From NCBI RefSeq assembly GCF_004362525.1, contig NZ_SNXS01000003.1, positions 434,001 through 498,000 of the forward strand: 64,000 nucleotides of DNA. The letters are read 5' to 3'. The position numbers were made by a program, and so were the translations under genes. The notes under the pieces were generated by a model. That model was not told the origin of the DNA. It saw only the letters and a program-made list of their open reading frames with translations, and did no database searches. This document shows, piece by piece, positions 36,022-48,042 of this stretch. Each line of letters starts with the position of its first letter. Position 1 is the stretch's first letter. The stretch comes from Roseateles toxinivorans (GTDB lineage: Bacteria; Pseudomonadota; Gammaproteobacteria; Burkholderiales; Burkholderiaceae_C).

Positions 36022-36085
36022 CCAACAAGCAGTTGCCAAAAGTTTTGTTGGAAGGCGCGTCACCGATTCGACGTGCCTTTTTTTT
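36022..36085 (+). ncRNA. Candidate small RNA upstream of lepA (about 64 nt)
   Basis: A compact unit: the TACAAT promoter, then a 5' stem CCAACAA (36022-36028) with TTGTTGG (36045-36051) around a 16-nt loop, then a rho-independent terminator (36054-36085). The two hairpins together fill nearly the whole predicted transcript, as in short bacterial sRNAs; the loop GCAGTTGCCAAAAGTT is A/U-rich and could pair with targets. It could alternatively be an attenuated leader of lepA. I know of no described homologue, and cannot search for one here. Confidence 0.45.
36054..36085 (+). terminator. Rho-independent terminator 105 bp before lepA
   Basis: GGCGCGTC (36054-36061) pairs with GACGTGCC (36070-36077), 8 pairs with one G-U, an 8-nt loop and eight consecutive T residues. 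A textbook terminator on the lepA strand. Confidence 0.88.
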
Positions 36086-36094
36086 ACCCTCAGC

Positions 36095-36159
36095 ATGACC
36101 CTTCGGGTCATCACATCGCTCAGCGATTGAGAGCTTGCGCTGCAACGGCTACGCCGTTG
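36095..36159 (+). repeat. Three consecutive perfect hairpins ahead of lepA
   Basis: ATGACCC TTC GGGTCAT (36095-36111), ATCGC TCA GCGAT (36115-36127) and CAACGGC TAC GCCGTTG (36143-36159). Each has a 3-nt loop and perfectly matched arms. They lie between the terminator and the lepA start and would fold in the lepA mRNA leader. Confidence 0.85.
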
Positions 36160-36190
36160 TGTCTCCCGACTCGGCGCAAAAAAGATCAGC

Positions 36191-37998
<1,808 letters not shown>

Positions 37999-37999
<1 letters not shown>

Positions 38000-38973
38000 T
38001 GAGTGCAATCACCGGAATTTTTTACGCGGGGCTGATCGCCTATCTGGGCGGCTGGTATATGGGATCCTGGAGCGGCAATTTCTCGCTGCTGCTGTTTGTG
38101 ATGACGGTGGTCACGCTGGGTTACTGGCTGGCCGAGCGCTTCTACTTCCTGCCGGCTCGAGTGGCTGGTGCGGCCAGGCTCGAGGCCCAGGACGCTGCGC
38201 GCCGTGAAGAGCTCAAGCGCCAGGGCATCGTCCGCGTCGATGGCGATGTGGCCGGTGCGCGCGACGAGATCCTGCGTCAACCCTGGTGGCTGGACTGGAC
38301 GGCCGGCCTGTTCCCGGTGATCCTGGCCGTGTTCCTGCTCCGTTCCTTCCTGTTCGAGCCCTTCAAGATTCCGTCCGGCTCGATGGTGCCCACCTTGCTG
38401 GTCGGCGACCTGATCCTCGTGAACAAATTCCACTACGGCGTGCGTCTGCCGGTGATCAACAAGAAGATCATCGCCAACAACGACGTGCAGCGTGGCGACG
38501 TGATGGTGTTCCGCTACCCGGAGGACCCCAGCATCGACTTCATCAAGCGCGTGGCCGCCATCCCTGGTGACGAGATCCGCTACACCAATCAGCGCCTCTA
38601 CATCAATGGCGTGGCGACCGAAGTCCAACCCAAGGGCGACTTCTATGACGAAAGCGGCATGCGCTACAAGCCCTGGTTCAGCGAGAAGCTGGGCAAGGTC
38701 GAGCACGAGATCCTGGTGGACCCGAAGCGTCAGTCGATGTATCACCCTGACCGCAAGGACGGGCCGTTCCCGTTCCAGGACCAATGTCAGTACACCGCCG
38801 AGGGTGTGACCTGCAAGGTGCCGGCCGGCCACTACTTCATGCTTGGCGACAACCGTGACGATTCGCGCGATTCCCGCTACTGGGGCTTTGTGCCGGACGA
38901 GAATATCGTCGGCCGGGCCTTCTTTGTGTGGATGAATTTCGGTAATCTCAAGCGTATCGGCGCGTTCCATTGA
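37999..38973 (+). CDS. lepB: Signal peptidase I
   Basis: A 324-residue inner-membrane protease that removes Sec and Tat signal peptides. Two N-terminal hydrophobic segments (about 5-22 and 29-46) are followed by a third helix (about 103-118) leading straight into the catalytic domain. The Ser-Lys dyad is Ser128 (PSGSMVPTL) and Lys183 (FIKRVAAIPGD); the family box GDNRDDSRDSRYWGFV is present near the C terminus. Translationally coupled to lepA, as in E. coli. Confidence 0.97.
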
Positions 38974-39014
38974 GCGCGTCCGGCGGTGGGCAATCCTCAA
39001 AGGTGCAGATCTTG

Positions 39015-39365
39015 ATGCGGCAACAACAACGTGGCGTGACGATGCTGGGCCTGGTCTTCTGGGCCATCCTGATCGGCTTTGCGGGTCTGATCACGATCAA
39101 GGTCCTGCCTACCTTGAACGAGTACTACACGATACGCAGCGCGATCAACAAGATTGCCAAGTCCAATCCGCCGACGGTGGCGGCGGTGCGCGGCGAGTTC
39201 GAGCGCCAGCAGGAGATCGAATATTCGATCAGCAGCATCAGCGCTAAAGATCTAGACGTCACCAAGGAGGGTGACAAGGTCGTGATCAGCTTTGCCTACG
39301 ATAAAGAAATTGCCCTGATGGGCCCGGTTTTTCTCTTGATCAAGTACGAAGGGCGGTCCGAATAG
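39015..39365 (+). CDS. DUF4845 small membrane-anchored protein
   Basis: A 116-residue protein with a basic N terminus (MRQQQRGVTMLGL), one hydrophobic helix (about 8-28) and a small periplasmic domain with EYYTIRSAINKIAKSNPPTV. It matches the DUF4845 proteins that lie between lepB and rnc in many Beta- and Gammaproteobacteria; function unknown. The N terminus looks like a pseudopilin leader (RGVTMLGL) but lacks Glu at +5. The TTG at 38970 overlapping the lepB stop would add 15 residues; I prefer ATG 39015 because it gives a normal membrane-anchor N terminus. Confidence 0.85.
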   Translation: MRQQQRGVTMLGLVFWAILIGFAGLITIKVLPTLNEYYTIRSAINKIAKSNPPTVAAVRGEFERQQEIEYSISSISAKDLDVTKEGDKVVISFAYDKEIALMGPVFLLIKYEGRSE

Positions 39366-39432
39366 TGCCGGTGTGGGTGGGCGCAGCAGCGCCTTGCCTG
39401 CTTGAACACTGTTGCGTACCAACAGATATTGC

Positions 39433-40137
39433 ATGAGTCAGATGCTTGAAACTCTGCAAGACCGGCTGGGCTATCGCTTCAAGGAGCCGGCTCTTCTGAA
39501 ACGCGCGCTGACGCACCGCAGCTTTGGCGCGGATCACAACGAGCGGCTTGAATTCCTCGGTGACACGGTGCTGAGTCTGGCCGTGTCCAGTCTGCTGTAC
39601 GAACGCTTCCAGGGCTCCGACGAGGGTGATCTGACCCGCGTGCGCGCCCACCTGGTGCGCGAGGACAGTCTGCACCGCCTGGCCTTGGGACTGGGCCTGC
39701 CGCAGGTGCTCAAGCTCAGCGAAGGCGAGGCCCGTGGCGGCGGCGCCCAGCGCCCCTCCATACTGGCCGATGCCTTGGAGGCGCTGATCGGTGCCGCCTT
39801 TGTCGAGGGCGGCTATGAGGCGGCCCAGGGCGTGGTCCAGCGTCTGTTTGCCGATGTCATTGCCAACACCGGCATGGATAACTGGGCCAAGGATCCGAAG
39901 ACGGAGTTGCAGGAATGGCTGCAAGCGCGCCGCCTGCCCGTGCCCGACTACCGCATCATCGAGACCCGTGGCCAGGCCCATGCCCAGACCTTCGCGGTCG
40001 AATGCGTGGTGCCGGCCCTGGCCGTCACCCAAAGCGGCGAAGGCCGTTCGCGCCGTGCTGCCGAGCAAGACGCTGCCAAGCGTGTGCTGGACGAACTGAA
40101 ATCCCGTGACCGGCCTGGCAGCGGCCTGCGCGACTGA
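39433..40137 (+). CDS. rnc: Ribonuclease III
   Basis: A 234-residue double-strand-specific RNase for rRNA and mRNA processing. The catalytic motif [14 protein letters not shown] and the second-site [16 protein letters not shown] are complete; a double-stranded-RNA-binding domain follows (about 155-225, [20 protein letters not shown] ... [19 protein letters not shown]). Start ATG 39433 ([16 protein letters not shown]); the upstream TTG at 39412 would add seven residues without support. Standard position before era. Confidence 0.96.
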   Translation: MSQMLETLQDRLGYRFKEPALLKRALTHRSFGADHNERLEFLGDTVLSLAVSSLLYERFQGSDEGDLTRVRAHLVREDSLHRLALGLGLPQVLKLSEGEARGGGAQRPSILADALEALIGAAFVEGGYEAAQGVVQRLFADVIANTGMDNWAKDPKTELQEWLQARRLPVPDYRIIETRGQAHAQTFAVECVVPALAVTQSGEGRSRRAAEQDAAKRVLDELKSRDRPGSGLRD

Positions 40138-40162
40138 AAGAACCGGTCACAAGCCGCACCCT

Positions 40163-41149
40163 ATGAATAACACCCCCGAATCTCCGCCCGAATTGCCCTC
40201 CGAAGCCCCCGATGACGAGGCCGCCGAGGTGCAGGGCGGTGCCGGCGAGCCCCCCGAGTACGACAGCAAGGGCCGCCGCTGCGGCCTGCTGGCCATTGTC
40301 GGCCGGCCCAATGTCGGCAAGTCCACCTTGCTGAACGCGCTGGTCGGCCAGAAGGTCAGCATCACCTCGCGCAAGGCGCAGACCACGCGCCACCGCATCA
40401 CCGGCGTGCGCACCGTCGAGGACTCGCAGTTCGTGTTCGTCGACACGCCCGGCTTCCAGACCAAGCATGGCACGGCGCTGAACCGCAATCTGAACCGCAC
40501 CGTGCTGTCCTCGCTGTCCGATGTGGACGTGGTGCTGTTCATGGTCGAGGCCTGCCGCTTCAACACCGACGATGCGAAGGTGTTGAGCCTGCTGCCCGAG
40601 CACAAGCCGGTCATCCTGATCGCCAACAAGCTCGACGCGGTGAACCGCCGCGCCGACATGGTGCCCTGGCTGAAGGCGATGCAGGAGCGCCGCAATTTCA
40701 GCGAATTCGTGCCGCTGTCGGCGCAGAAGCCCAGCGATGTCGAGCGCCTGTTCGCCATCCTCAAGCCCTATCTGCCCGAGCAGGACTGGTTCTACGAGGA
40801 AGACGCGCTGACCGATCGCAGCGACCGTTTCCTGGCCAGCGAAATCATCCGCGAGAAGCTGTTCCGCCTGACCGGCGACGAGCTGCCCTACAACTGCACC
40901 GTGGTGATAGACAAGTTCGAGGAGGAGGGCCATCTGAAGCGCATCGCCGCCTCCATCGTCGTCGAACGCGATGCCCACAAGGGCATGATCATCGGCGGCG
41001 GTGGCGAGCGCCTGAAGCGCATCGGCTCCGAGGCGCGCCAGGAACTGGAAACGCTGATGGACTCCAAGGTCTATCTGGAGCTGTGGGTCAAGGTCCGTTC
41101 CGGCTGGGCTGACAGCGAGGAACATCTGCGGTCCTACGGTTACGAGTGA
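40163..41149 (+). CDS. era: GTPase Era
   Basis: A 328-residue GTPase that binds 16S rRNA and helps 30S maturation. N-terminal G domain: [38 protein letters not shown]-terminal KH domain with [19 protein letters not shown]. The first 35 residues are a Pro/Glu-rich extension ([20 protein letters not shown]), common in Burkholderiales Era. Start ATG 40163; the upstream frame to 40106 lies inside rnc. Its stop overlaps the GTG start of recO. Confidence 0.96.
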   Translation: MNNTPESPPELPSEAPDDEAAEVQGGAGEPPEYDSKGRRCGLLAIVGRPNVGKSTLLNALVGQKVSITSRKAQTTRHRITGVRTVEDSQFVFVDTPGFQTKHGTALNRNLNRTVLSSLSDVDVVLFMVEACRFNTDDAKVLSLLPEHKPVILIANKLDAVNRRADMVPWLKAMQERRNFSEFVPLSAQKPSDVERLFAILKPYLPEQDWFYEEDALTDRSDRFLASEIIREKLFRLTGDELPYNCTVVIDKFEEEGHLKRIAASIVVERDAHKGMIIGGGGERLKRIGSEARQELETLMDSKVYLELWVKVRSGWADSEEHLRSYGYE

Positions 41150-41952
41150 ACGCGTCCCGCGTTTCCGTCAGAGCACCGCGGGCCCATGCCACGCAGCCCG
41201 CGTTCGTGCTGCACCACTACGACTGGAGCGAGACCAGTCTGATACTCGACCTGTTCACCCGCGAACTCGGTCGCGTGGCCGTGGTCGCCAAGGGCGCCAA
41301 GCGTCCTTACTCGCAGCTGCGCGCTGTGTTGCTGCCCTTTCAGCGCATCAATGTCAGCCTGTCCAAGGGCAGCAAGACGGAGGAGGGCGCGGCCGAGATC
41401 TTGACCCTGCGCAGCGCCGAATGGGGCGGTGGGGCCACCCTGCCAGGTGGCGCGGCCATCTTCTCCGGCTACTACCTGAACGAATTGCTGCTCAAGCTGC
41501 TGGCCCGGCAAGACCCGCACCCGCTGCTGTTCGACGCCTATGCCCAGGCCCTGCCGCAGCTGCATGCCGAAGACGACGCCAGCAGCCAGGCCGGCCTGCG
41601 TGCCTTCGAGTTGATGCTGCTGCGCGAGATCGGCCTGCTGCCCGACCTGAGCCTGGCCACAACCACCCAGCAGGCGCTGCGTCCGGAGCGTGACTACGCG
41701 CTGTCGCCGCAGTCCGGCGTGATCGCGCCTGCCGGTGATGAGGCCCGGCTCAGCGGCGCCACGCTGATCCATCTGCAGGCGGCGCTGGAGCATGGCAGCC
41801 ATGCCGCGCTGCTGCAGGCCTGCGGCACGGCCTTGCCGGCACTGCGTGCGGCATTGCGCGGCCTGCTTCACTATCATCTGGGCCATGCGCCTTTGCGCAC
41901 CCGGCAGGTGATGCTGGACCTACAAAAACTTCTGGATACCAAAACGCCATGA
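41146..41952 (+). CDS. recO: DNA repair protein RecO
   Basis: A 268-residue RecO protein, which with RecR loads RecA on SSB-coated DNA. OB-fold N terminus ([40 protein letters not shown]) followed by the helical C-terminal domain ([21 protein letters not shown]). The GTG start at 41146 overlaps the era stop (GTGA). Ends with pdxJ overlap (ATGA). Confidence 0.94.
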   Translation: MNASRVSVRAPRAHATQPAFVLHHYDWSETSLILDLFTRELGRVAVVAKGAKRPYSQLRAVLLPFQRINVSLSKGSKTEEGAAEILTLRSAEWGGGATLPGGAAIFSGYYLNELLLKLLARQDPHPLLFDAYAQALPQLHAEDDASSQAGLRAFELMLLREIGLLPDLSLATTTQQALRPERDYALSPQSGVIAPAGDEARLSGATLIHLQAALEHGSHAALLQACGTALPALRAALRGLLHYHLGHAPLRTRQVMLDLQKLLDTKTP

Positions 41953-42737
41953 ATCCACTTGTCGCCCCCGAAGCCGGCCCGCACGGCCAGCGCACCGCGC
42001 TGTCGGTCAACGTCAACAAGGTCGCTCTGCTGCGCAACACCCGGCACCTCGGCATCCCCAGCGTCGCCAAGGCTGCCCAGCTGTGCCTGGAGGCCGGCGC
42101 GCAGGGCATCACCGTGCATCCGCGGCCCGACGAGCGCCACATCCGCGCCCATGATGTGCGCGAGCTGGCCGACCTGCTCAAGGCCTGGCCCCAGGCCGAA
42201 TACAACATCGAGGGCAATCCAACGCAGAACCTGATGGACTTCGTGCGCGAGATCCGCCCGCACCAGGTGACCTTCGTGCCCGATGCCGAGGACCAGTTCA
42301 CCTCCGACCACGGCTGGAACCTTCCCGCCGACATGGCGAGGCTGAAGCCGCTGATCGCGGAGTGCAAGTCGCTTGGTGTGCGCGTCAGCCTTTTCATGGA
42401 TCCGCTGCCGGCGGCCATGCCCCTGGTCGCCGAGCTGGGCGCCGACCGCATCGAGCTGTACACCGAGACCTATGCCAGCGCCTTCGGCACAGAGCGTGAA
42501 GACGTTGTGCTGGCCGGCTTCACGGCCACCGCGCGCGCGGCGCTGGCCTTGGGTCTGGGCATCAACGCCGGCCACGACCTGAACCGCGACAACCTGACGC
42601 GCTTTCTGCGCGAGGTACCGGGCGTGCTGGAGGTCTCGATCGGCCATGCGCTGATAGCTGACGCGCTGGAGCTGGGTTATGCCGAAACGGTGCGTGACTA
42701 CCAGCGCTGCATCCAGCGGGCCTTTTCAGCGCAATGA
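41949..42737 (+). CDS. pdxJ: Pyridoxine 5'-phosphate synthase PdxJ
   Basis: A 262-residue TIM-barrel enzyme that condenses 1-deoxyxylulose-5-phosphate with 3-amino-1-hydroxyacetone phosphate to make pyridoxine 5'-phosphate. [17 protein letters not shown] near the N terminus, [19 protein letters not shown] and [12 protein letters not shown] are PdxJ signatures. Classic recO-pdxJ-acpS order with 4-bp overlaps on both sides. Confidence 0.97.
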   Translation: MNPLVAPEAGPHGQRTALSVNVNKVALLRNTRHLGIPSVAKAAQLCLEAGAQGITVHPRPDERHIRAHDVRELADLLKAWPQAEYNIEGNPTQNLMDFVREIRPHQVTFVPDAEDQFTSDHGWNLPADMARLKPLIAECKSLGVRVSLFMDPLPAAMPLVAELGADRIELYTETYASAFGTEREDVVLAGFTATARAALALGLGINAGHDLNRDNLTRFLREVPGVLEVSIGHALIADALELGYAETVRDYQRCIQRAFSAQ

Positions 42738-43126
42738 TTTACGGAATAGGCACCGACATCTGCGATCTTCGCCGCCTGCGCGCAACCTTGGATCGCCGTG
42801 GCGAGCGCTTCGCCGAGAAGGTGCTAGGCCCGCATGAGCTGGCCGTGTTCCGCGTCCGCCGCGCCCGCGTCGAGGCGCGGGGCCTGAGCTTTCTGGGTAC
42901 CCGCTTCGCGGCCAAGGAGGCCTTTTCGAAGGCCATAGGCCTGGGCATGCGCATGCCCATGACCTGGCGGGCTTGCGAGATCGTCAACGCCGCCAGCGGC
43001 AAGCCCGAGATACTCCTGCATGGCGAGCTGGCCGAATGGTTCGCCGCCAAGGGCCTGCGTGCCCATGTCACCGTCACCGACGAAACCGAATATGCCGCCG
43101 CCTTCGTGGTGGTGGAAACCATTTGA
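42734..43126 (+). CDS. acpS: Holo-[acyl-carrier-protein] synthase
   Basis: A 130-residue phosphopantetheinyl transferase that activates Acp[16 protein letters not shown] and the metal/CoA-binding [16 protein letters not shown] are diagnostic. Length and the C-terminal [12 protein letters not shown] are typical. Overlaps pdxJ by 4 bp; nagZ starts 14 bp downstream. Confidence 0.96.
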   Translation: MIYGIGTDICDLRRLRATLDRRGERFAEKVLGPHELAVFRVRRARVEARGLSFLGTRFAAKEAFSKAIGLGMRMPMTWRACEIVNAASGKPEILLHGELAEWFAAKGLRAHVTVTDETEYAAAFVVVETI

Positions 43127-43140
43127 GAAGAGACGAACCC

Positions 43141-44196
43141 ATGACCGAGCTGCAACACGCCCCCGTGATCCTGGACATCGCCGGCCTGGCCTTGACCGAT
43201 GACGACCGCCGTCGTCTCCAGCATCCGCTGACCGGCGGCATGATTCTGTTCGGCCGCAACTGGCAGAGCCGGGCCCAGCTGACCGAGTTGACCGCCGAGA
43301 TCAAGGCCCTGAGGCCCGATCTGCTGATCACCGTCGACCACGAGGGTGGCCGCGTGCAGCGCTTCCGCAGCGATGGCTTCACCCACCTGCCCGCGATGCG
43401 TGATCTCGGCGACCTCTGGATGCAGGACGCGATGCGTGCCACCAACGCCGCCACGGCCGCCGGTTATGTGCTGGGTGCCGAGCTGCGTGCCTGTGGCGTC
43501 GATCTGAGCTTCACGCCGGTGGTCGATCTTGATCATGGCCGCAGCGAGGTCGTCGGCAATCGGGCCTTCCACCGCGACCCGCGCGTCGTCTCGATGCTGG
43601 CCAAGAGCCTGATGCATGGCCTGCTGCAGTCGGGCATGGCCAATTGCGGGAAGCACTTCCCGGCGCACGGCTATGCCCAGGCGGACTCGCATGTGGCTGC
43701 GGCCGTGGACAAGCGCTCGCTGAAAGCCATCCTGGCCGAAGACGCCAAGCCCTACGACTGGCTGTCCACGTCGCTGACCTGCGTGATGCCGGCCCACGTG
43801 ACCTATCCCAAGGTCGATGCCTTGCCGGCCGGCTTCTCGGCCCGCTGGCTGAAGGACATCCTGCGTGGCCAGCTGGGCTTCAACGGCGCCATCTGCTGCG
43901 ACGACCTGAGCATGGAGGGCGCACGCCTTGCGGGCAGCCCGACCGAGGGCGCCATCACCGCGCTGAATGCCGGCTGCGATCTGGTGCTGCTGTGCAATCA
44001 GTCGAAGATCGATGGTGGCAAGCCGGTCGATGCCTTGCTGGACGGCCTGGCCAAGGCACTGAAAGCCGGCCGCTGGCAGGCCGAGCCCGACAGCGAGGCC
44101 CGCCGCCTGGACCTGCTGCCGCAGACCGCGCCGCTGACCTGGGACGAACTGATGCATCAGCCGGTGTATCAGCACGCGCTGGAGCGCCTTCCCTGA
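43141..44196 (+). CDS. nagZ: Beta-N-acetylhexosaminidase NagZ (glycoside hydrolase family 3)
   Basis: A 351-residue cytoplasmic enzyme of peptidoglycan recycling that removes GlcNAc from anhydromuropeptides. LTGGMILFGRNWQSRAQL, VDHEGGRVQRFR, the Asp/His loop GKHFPAHGYAQADSH with the acid/base His, and the nucleophile segment ICCDDLSMEGA (Asp) are visible. The alanine in FPAHG replaces the common FPGHG glycine. Start ATG 43141 follows a purine-rich AGAAGAG; the upstream frame lies in acpS. Bidirectional terminator after the gene. Confidence 0.95.
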   Translation: MTELQHAPVILDIAGLALTDDDRRRLQHPLTGGMILFGRNWQSRAQLTELTAEIKALRPDLLITVDHEGGRVQRFRSDGFTHLPAMRDLGDLWMQDAMRATNAATAAGYVLGAELRACGVDLSFTPVVDLDHGRSEVVGNRAFHRDPRVVSMLAKSLMHGLLQSGMANCGKHFPAHGYAQADSHVAAAVDKRSLKAILAEDAKPYDWLSTSLTCVMPAHVTYPKVDALPAGFSARWLKDILRGQLGFNGAICCDDLSMEGARLAGSPTEGAITALNAGCDLVLLCNQSKIDGGKPVDALLDGLAKALKAGRWQAEPDSEARRLDLLPQTAPLTWDELMHQPVYQHALERLP

Positions 44197-44216
44197 GCCG
44201 CGCTGACGGCGCGACG

Positions 44217-44249
44217 AAAAAAAGCCGCCTGCATGCAGGCGGCTTTTTT
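44217..44249. terminator. Bidirectional terminator between nagZ and rne
   Basis: A perfect 20-bp palindrome (GCCGCCTGCA and its complement, 44224-44243) with A-tract on one side and T-tract on the other, so it can terminate nagZ on the plus strand and rne on the minus strand. Confidence 0.93.
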
Positions 44250-44281
44250 GTGGGTCAACGGGCTCAGTGCCCGTCACGCCA

Positions 44282-47200
44282 TCAGCGTTGCTCGAACGGC
44301 AAGGTGATCTGCGCCAGATCCTTGCGCGTCTCGACCAGCACCAGCGGGCCCTGGTCGATCTGCTCGACCGGCTTGGGTTCGCGGGGCACATGCACGGGCT
44401 TGGGCTCGGCGGCCATCGCCTCCTGCACGGCGCGGATCTTGTCGGCGTCGGAGTTGACCCACTGCAGGCCGGCATTGGCCGCCACCGCGTTCAGATCCTC
44501 GATCGGCAGGGCGAAGGCTTCGACCACGACCGGTGCGGCGACCGGTGCGGCGACAGTAGCAGGGGCGGGAGCCGCTACCGGAGCCGGGGCCGGTGCTGCC
44601 ACCGGCTCGGCCACCGCTTCCACGGGAGCAGCTTCAGGCGCGGCAGCCACTGGTGCCACAAAGGCCGAAGCCTCGATCGGGCGGGCAACCATCACTTCGA
44701 TTGCGGCAGGTTCGTCAACAGCGGGAGCGATGGCTTCGGCCGGCGCCTCGGCAACACCTTCCGCAACGGCTTCGCCGGCGACGTTCTCTTCGCCTTCGCC
44801 GCGTTCGCGACGGGGGCCACGATCACGACCACGGCCACGATTGCGACGGCCTTCGCGGGCCTGGCCTTCACCTTCTGCGGCGCCTTCGCTGCCTTCGGCG
44901 GCGACGGCATCCTGCGCTTCGGCGTTGGCCGGTTCGGCGGCAACTGCGCCATCACCCAGCAGCGCGCCGTCGGCATCGGTGCCGGTGCCTTCGGTGCGGG
45001 TATCGTCACGGTCGCGGCCACCACGGCGGCGGCGGCGGCGGCCGCCTTGGCGTTCGCCTTGGTCTTCACCTGCTTCGGCGCCTTCGGCGGCCGGGGCGGT
45101 GTCGGCAAAGGCGGGTTGTGCACCGGCGTCGGCGCTCAATTCGGCCACGGCCTCGGCACTGCGTTCTTCATTGCGCGGGCCGCGCTCGGCACGGTCACCA
45201 CGGCCACGGCCACCGCGCTCACCACGTTCGGCGCGCGGTGCTCGTGCCTCTTCAGCGCCGGCAACTGCCACACCGGCAGCCACGGCAGCGCCTGCCGCGA
45301 CATCCAGGCCTTCGGTGCGCTCGGTCCGCTCACCACGTTCGCGACGCGGACGGCCACCGCCTTCGCGGTTCTCAGGACGGGCATCACGCTCGCCACGGCC
45401 ACCACGGCCGCCTTCACGTTGACCATCGCGCTGACCGTCACGGCCTGCGGACTCGGCACGTGTGCCTTCCGGCTTGGCTTCGCGGTTGCCGTCACGGCCA
45501 CCATCGCGTCCGCCGTCGCGACCACCACGGCCGCCTCGGCCGCCACGATCGTTGCGGTCACCACGGCCGCGCTGGCCGTCACGGCCTTCGCGGGCCGGCT
45601 TGGCTTCGGGGTTGGCCACAACGGGCTTGACGGGGGCCGGTGCCGGAGCGGCAGTCTCGCCACCGCCGAACAGGCTCTTGATCCAGCCGAAGAAACCACC
45701 GCCCGCGGCAGCGGGTGCGGCCACCGGTGCGGGAGCAGCCACCGGTGCTGCGACCGGGGCGGGCGCGGGAGCGGGCTTGGGCACGGCAACAGGTGCGGGC
45801 GTCTCGGGCAGGATGCCCTTGATGACCGGCTCCTGCTTGGCCTTTGCCTTTTCGCGGCGGGTGATGCCCACCTCGTCTTCCGGCTCTTCGATCATCGTGT
45901 AGCTGGCCTGCAGATTCTCCAGACGCGGGTCATCGTGGCGCAGGCGTTCCAGCTTGTAGTTCGGGGTGTCGAGGTGCTTGTTGGGCACCAGCAGCACGGT
46001 GATGCGCTGCTTCAACTCGATCTTGGTGATTTCGGTGCGCTTCTCGTTCAGCAGGAACGAGGTCACTTCCACCGGCACCTGCACATGCACGGCGGCGGTG
46101 TTGTCCTTCATCGACTCTTCCTGGACCATGCGCAGGATCTGCAGCGCGCTGGACTCGGTGTCGCGGATATGGCCGGTGCCGTTGCAGCGCGGGCAGGTGA
46201 TGTGGCTGCCCTCAGACAGCGCCGGGCGCAGGCGCTGGCGGCTCAGTTCGAGCAGGCCGAACTTGCTGATCGAGCTGAACTGCACGCGGGCACGGTCGGA
46301 GCGCAGCGCGTCGCGCAGGCGCTGTTCGACCTCGCGGCGGTTCTTGCTCTCTTCCATGTCGATGAAGTCGACGACGATCAGGCCACCCAGGTCGCGCAAG
46401 CGCATCTGGCGCGCGATTTCGTCGGCGGCTTCCAGGTTGGTGCGGGTGGCGGTTTCCTCGATGTCACCGCCGCGCGTGGCGCGGGCCGAGTTGACGTCGA
46501 CCGAGACCAGGGCCTCGGTGTGGTCGATGACGATGGCGCCGCCCGACGGCAGGTTCACCGTGCGCGAGAACGCGGTCTCGATCTGGTGCTCGATCTGGAA
46601 GCGGCTGAACAGCGGCGCATCGTCACGGTAGCGCTTCACGCGATTGGCCGTTTCGGGCATCACGTGGTTCATGAACTGCTGGGCCTGCTCGAAGATATCG
46701 TCCGTATCGATCAGGATTTCGCCGATGTCGGCGGTGAAGTAGTCGCGAATGGCGCGAATCACCAGCGACGATTCCTGATAGATCAGGAAGGCGCCCTTGC
46801 TGCCCTTGGACGCGCCGTCGATGGCGGTCCACAGCTTCAGCATGTAGTTCAGGTCCCACTGCAGTTCGGGAGCCGAGCGGCCGATGCCGGCGGTGCGGGC
46901 GATCAGGCTCATGCCCTTGGGATATTCGAGCTGGTCGAGGTTCTCTTTCAGCTCTTCACGGTCTTCGCCCTCGATGCGGCGCGAAACGCCACCGCCGCGG
47001 GGGTTGTTGGGCATCAAGACCAGATAGCGGCCGGCCAGCGAAACAAAGGTGGTCAGCGCCGCGCCCTTGTTGCCGCGCTCTTCTTTTTCGACCTGGACCA
47101 GCAACTCCTGGCCTTCCTTGATCGCGTCCTGGATGCGGGCGGTGCGCACATCCGTGCCTTCGCGGAAGAACTGGCGCGAGATTTCCTTGAAGGGCAGGAA

Positions 47201-47398
47201 ACCGTGGCGGTCTTCGCCGTAGTCGACGAAACAGGCTTCGAGCGAGGGCTCGACGCGGGTCACGACGGCCTTGTAGATATTGCCCTTGCGCTGTTCGCGG
47301 CCCTCGATCTCGGTCTCGAAGTCCACCAGTTTCTGGCCATCGACGATGGCCAGGCGACGCTCTTCAGCCTGCGTCGCATTGATCAGCATGCGTTTCAT
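44282..47398 (-). CDS. rne: Ribonuclease E
   Basis: A 1038-residue endoribonuclease, core of the degradosome. [17 protein letters not shown] starts the S1/RNase H-like catalytic part; the S1 domain spans roughly 36-120, catalytic aspartates lie in [10 protein letters not shown] and LIVVDFIDM, and the zinc-link is [10 protein letters not shown]. After about residue 530 the protein becomes disordered: Ala/Pro-Val repeats, a block of Arg/Gly/Asp-rich motifs ([15 protein letters not shown]) likely to bind RNA, then acidic and alanine-rich tail. Start ATG 47398 with AGGAGAG Shine-Dalgarno. Minus strand, with a long leader upstream. Confidence 0.95.
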   Translation of the reverse strand: MKRMLINATQAEERRLAIVDGQKLVDFETEIEGREQRKGNIYKAVVTRVEPSLEACFVDYGEDRHGFLPFKEISRQFFREGTDVRTARIQDAIKEGQELLVQVEKEERGNKGAALTTFVSLAGRYLVLMPNNPRGGGVSRRIEGEDREELKENLDQLEYPKGMSLIARTAGIGRSAPELQWDLNYMLKLWTAIDGASKGSKGAFLIYQESSLVIRAIRDYFTADIGEILIDTDDIFEQAQQFMNHVMPETANRVKRYRDDAPLFSRFQIEHQIETAFSRTVNLPSGGAIVIDHTEALVSVDVNSARATRGGDIEETATRTNLEAADEIARQMRLRDLGGLIVVDFIDMEESKNRREVEQRLRDALRSDRARVQFSSISKFGLLELSRQRLRPALSEGSHITCPRCNGTGHIRDTESSALQILRMVQEESMKDNTAAVHVQVPVEVTSFLLNEKRTEITKIELKQRITVLLVPNKHLDTPNYKLERLRHDDPRLENLQASYTMIEEPEDEVGITRREKAKAKQEPVIKGILPETPAPVAVPKPAPAPAPVAAPVAAPAPVAAPAAAGGGFFGWIKSLFGGGETAAPAPAPVKPVVANPEAKPAREGRDGQRGRGDRNDRGGRGGRGGRDGGRDGGRDGNREAKPEGTRAESAGRDGQRDGQREGGRGGRGERDARPENREGGGRPRRERGERTERTEGLDVAAGAAVAAGVAVAGAEEARAPRAERGERGGRGRGDRAERGPRNEERSAEAVAELSADAGAQPAFADTAPAAEGAEAGEDQGERQGGRRRRRRGGRDRDDTRTEGTGTDADGALLGDGAVAAEPANAEAQDAVAAEGSEGAAEGEGQAREGRRNRGRGRDRGPRRERGEGEENVAGEAVAEGVAEAPAEAIAPAVDEPAAIEVMVARPIEASAFVAPVAAAPEAAPVEAVAEPVAAPAPAPVAAPAPATVAAPVAAPVVVEAFALPIEDLNAVAANAGLQWVNSDADKIRAVQEAMAAEPKPVHVPREPKPVEQIDQGPLVLVETRKDLAQITLPFEQR

Positions 47399-48042
47399 GT
47401 TCACTCTCCTCTGTGCGCGCCCGGCCTGTTCGACAGGACCTGGGTCGCGCATACATCACCGCCGCCTGCGGTCCGAGAACCGTGGGCGACTCACCGATGC
47501 ACGAGAAACGTGGAGGAACCGAGTAAGGAATCGCCCTGGACTGCGCGGTTGATCGTTTAGCCGATCAAGAGGAGCAGCGTTGGCGCATGCGTGGCAGTGA
47601 AACATCAGCGCTTGTGGCCCCATCCCTTGGTGCGAGCGACGGGCGCCACGCGGCCCAGGCCTGATCCATGGCGCGGCCGGCGCCGGCATTTAGCCGGGGC
47701 AGCAAACACTTGGAGGGCATGGGGGAGGGATTGAAGGGGAACATCCGCTGATCACTGAACGCGGGCATGAGATCTGCAAACTGTAATTGCGCGCCTCATG
47801 CCTATATAAACCTTTGTCTTTCCCTGTCCTGATAGGACGGCGGGTTGGCTCGTTCTACGTTTGCTCTGCCACGTGCTGCCGCTGGCCGCGCTGTCACTTG
47901 GGGACAGCGCCCGCCCACGGCAGGGCGCGTTGCATCACCGATTTTTGACCCGTCTTGTCTTGTTCAAACCCTACGGGCCGCCACTTGCACCGCTCTTGCC
48001 CAGTTAAACTCAGGCAAATCAAATACTTACGGCGCAAACGTG
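47399..48042. other. rne leader and rne-rluC divergent intergenic region
   Basis: About 640 bp with no convincing gene. In E. coli rne is autoregulated through hairpins in a long 5' UTR; here a perfect 7-bp inverted repeat (TTGATCG/CGATCAA, 47549-47568, loop TTTAGC) lies in the predicted leader, 150 bp before the start. A TATATA sequence at 47803-47808 is the most AT-rich patch and may carry a -10 for rne. Open frames covering this region (including a TTG-initiated extension of rluC from 47845) have no supporting features. Confidence 0.7.

Larger units (their letters stand above)
35700..36190. other. Intergenic region mucD-lepA (no protein gene)
   Basis: About 490 bp without a convincing protein gene. 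Reading left to right it contains a 14-base motif repeated with one mismatch (CATGTTGACAACTT at about 35748 and CATGTTGATAACTT at 35918), a small G/C hairpin CGGGC/GCCCG followed by ACTTTT near 35836-35856, three DnaA-box-like 9-mers (35905-35939), a candidate small-RNA gene (36022-36085) and three perfect hairpins (36095-36159). The last two groups could belong to the lepA leader. Open frames here are short and lack codon-bias or start signals. Confidence 0.8.

Noticed and set aside
44267-47560. Plus-strand open frame of 1097 codons antisense to rne
   Set aside because: It is the mirror of a GC-rich, repetitive coding sequence on the minus strand (rne has catalytic motifs and a Shine-Dalgarno). 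Composition is Ala/Arg/Gly-heavy with no domain.
47845-48042. TTG-initiated N-terminal extension of rluC
   Set aside because: Adds residues unlike RluC N termini and covers the rne/rluC intergenic region; GTG 48043 is at least as good.
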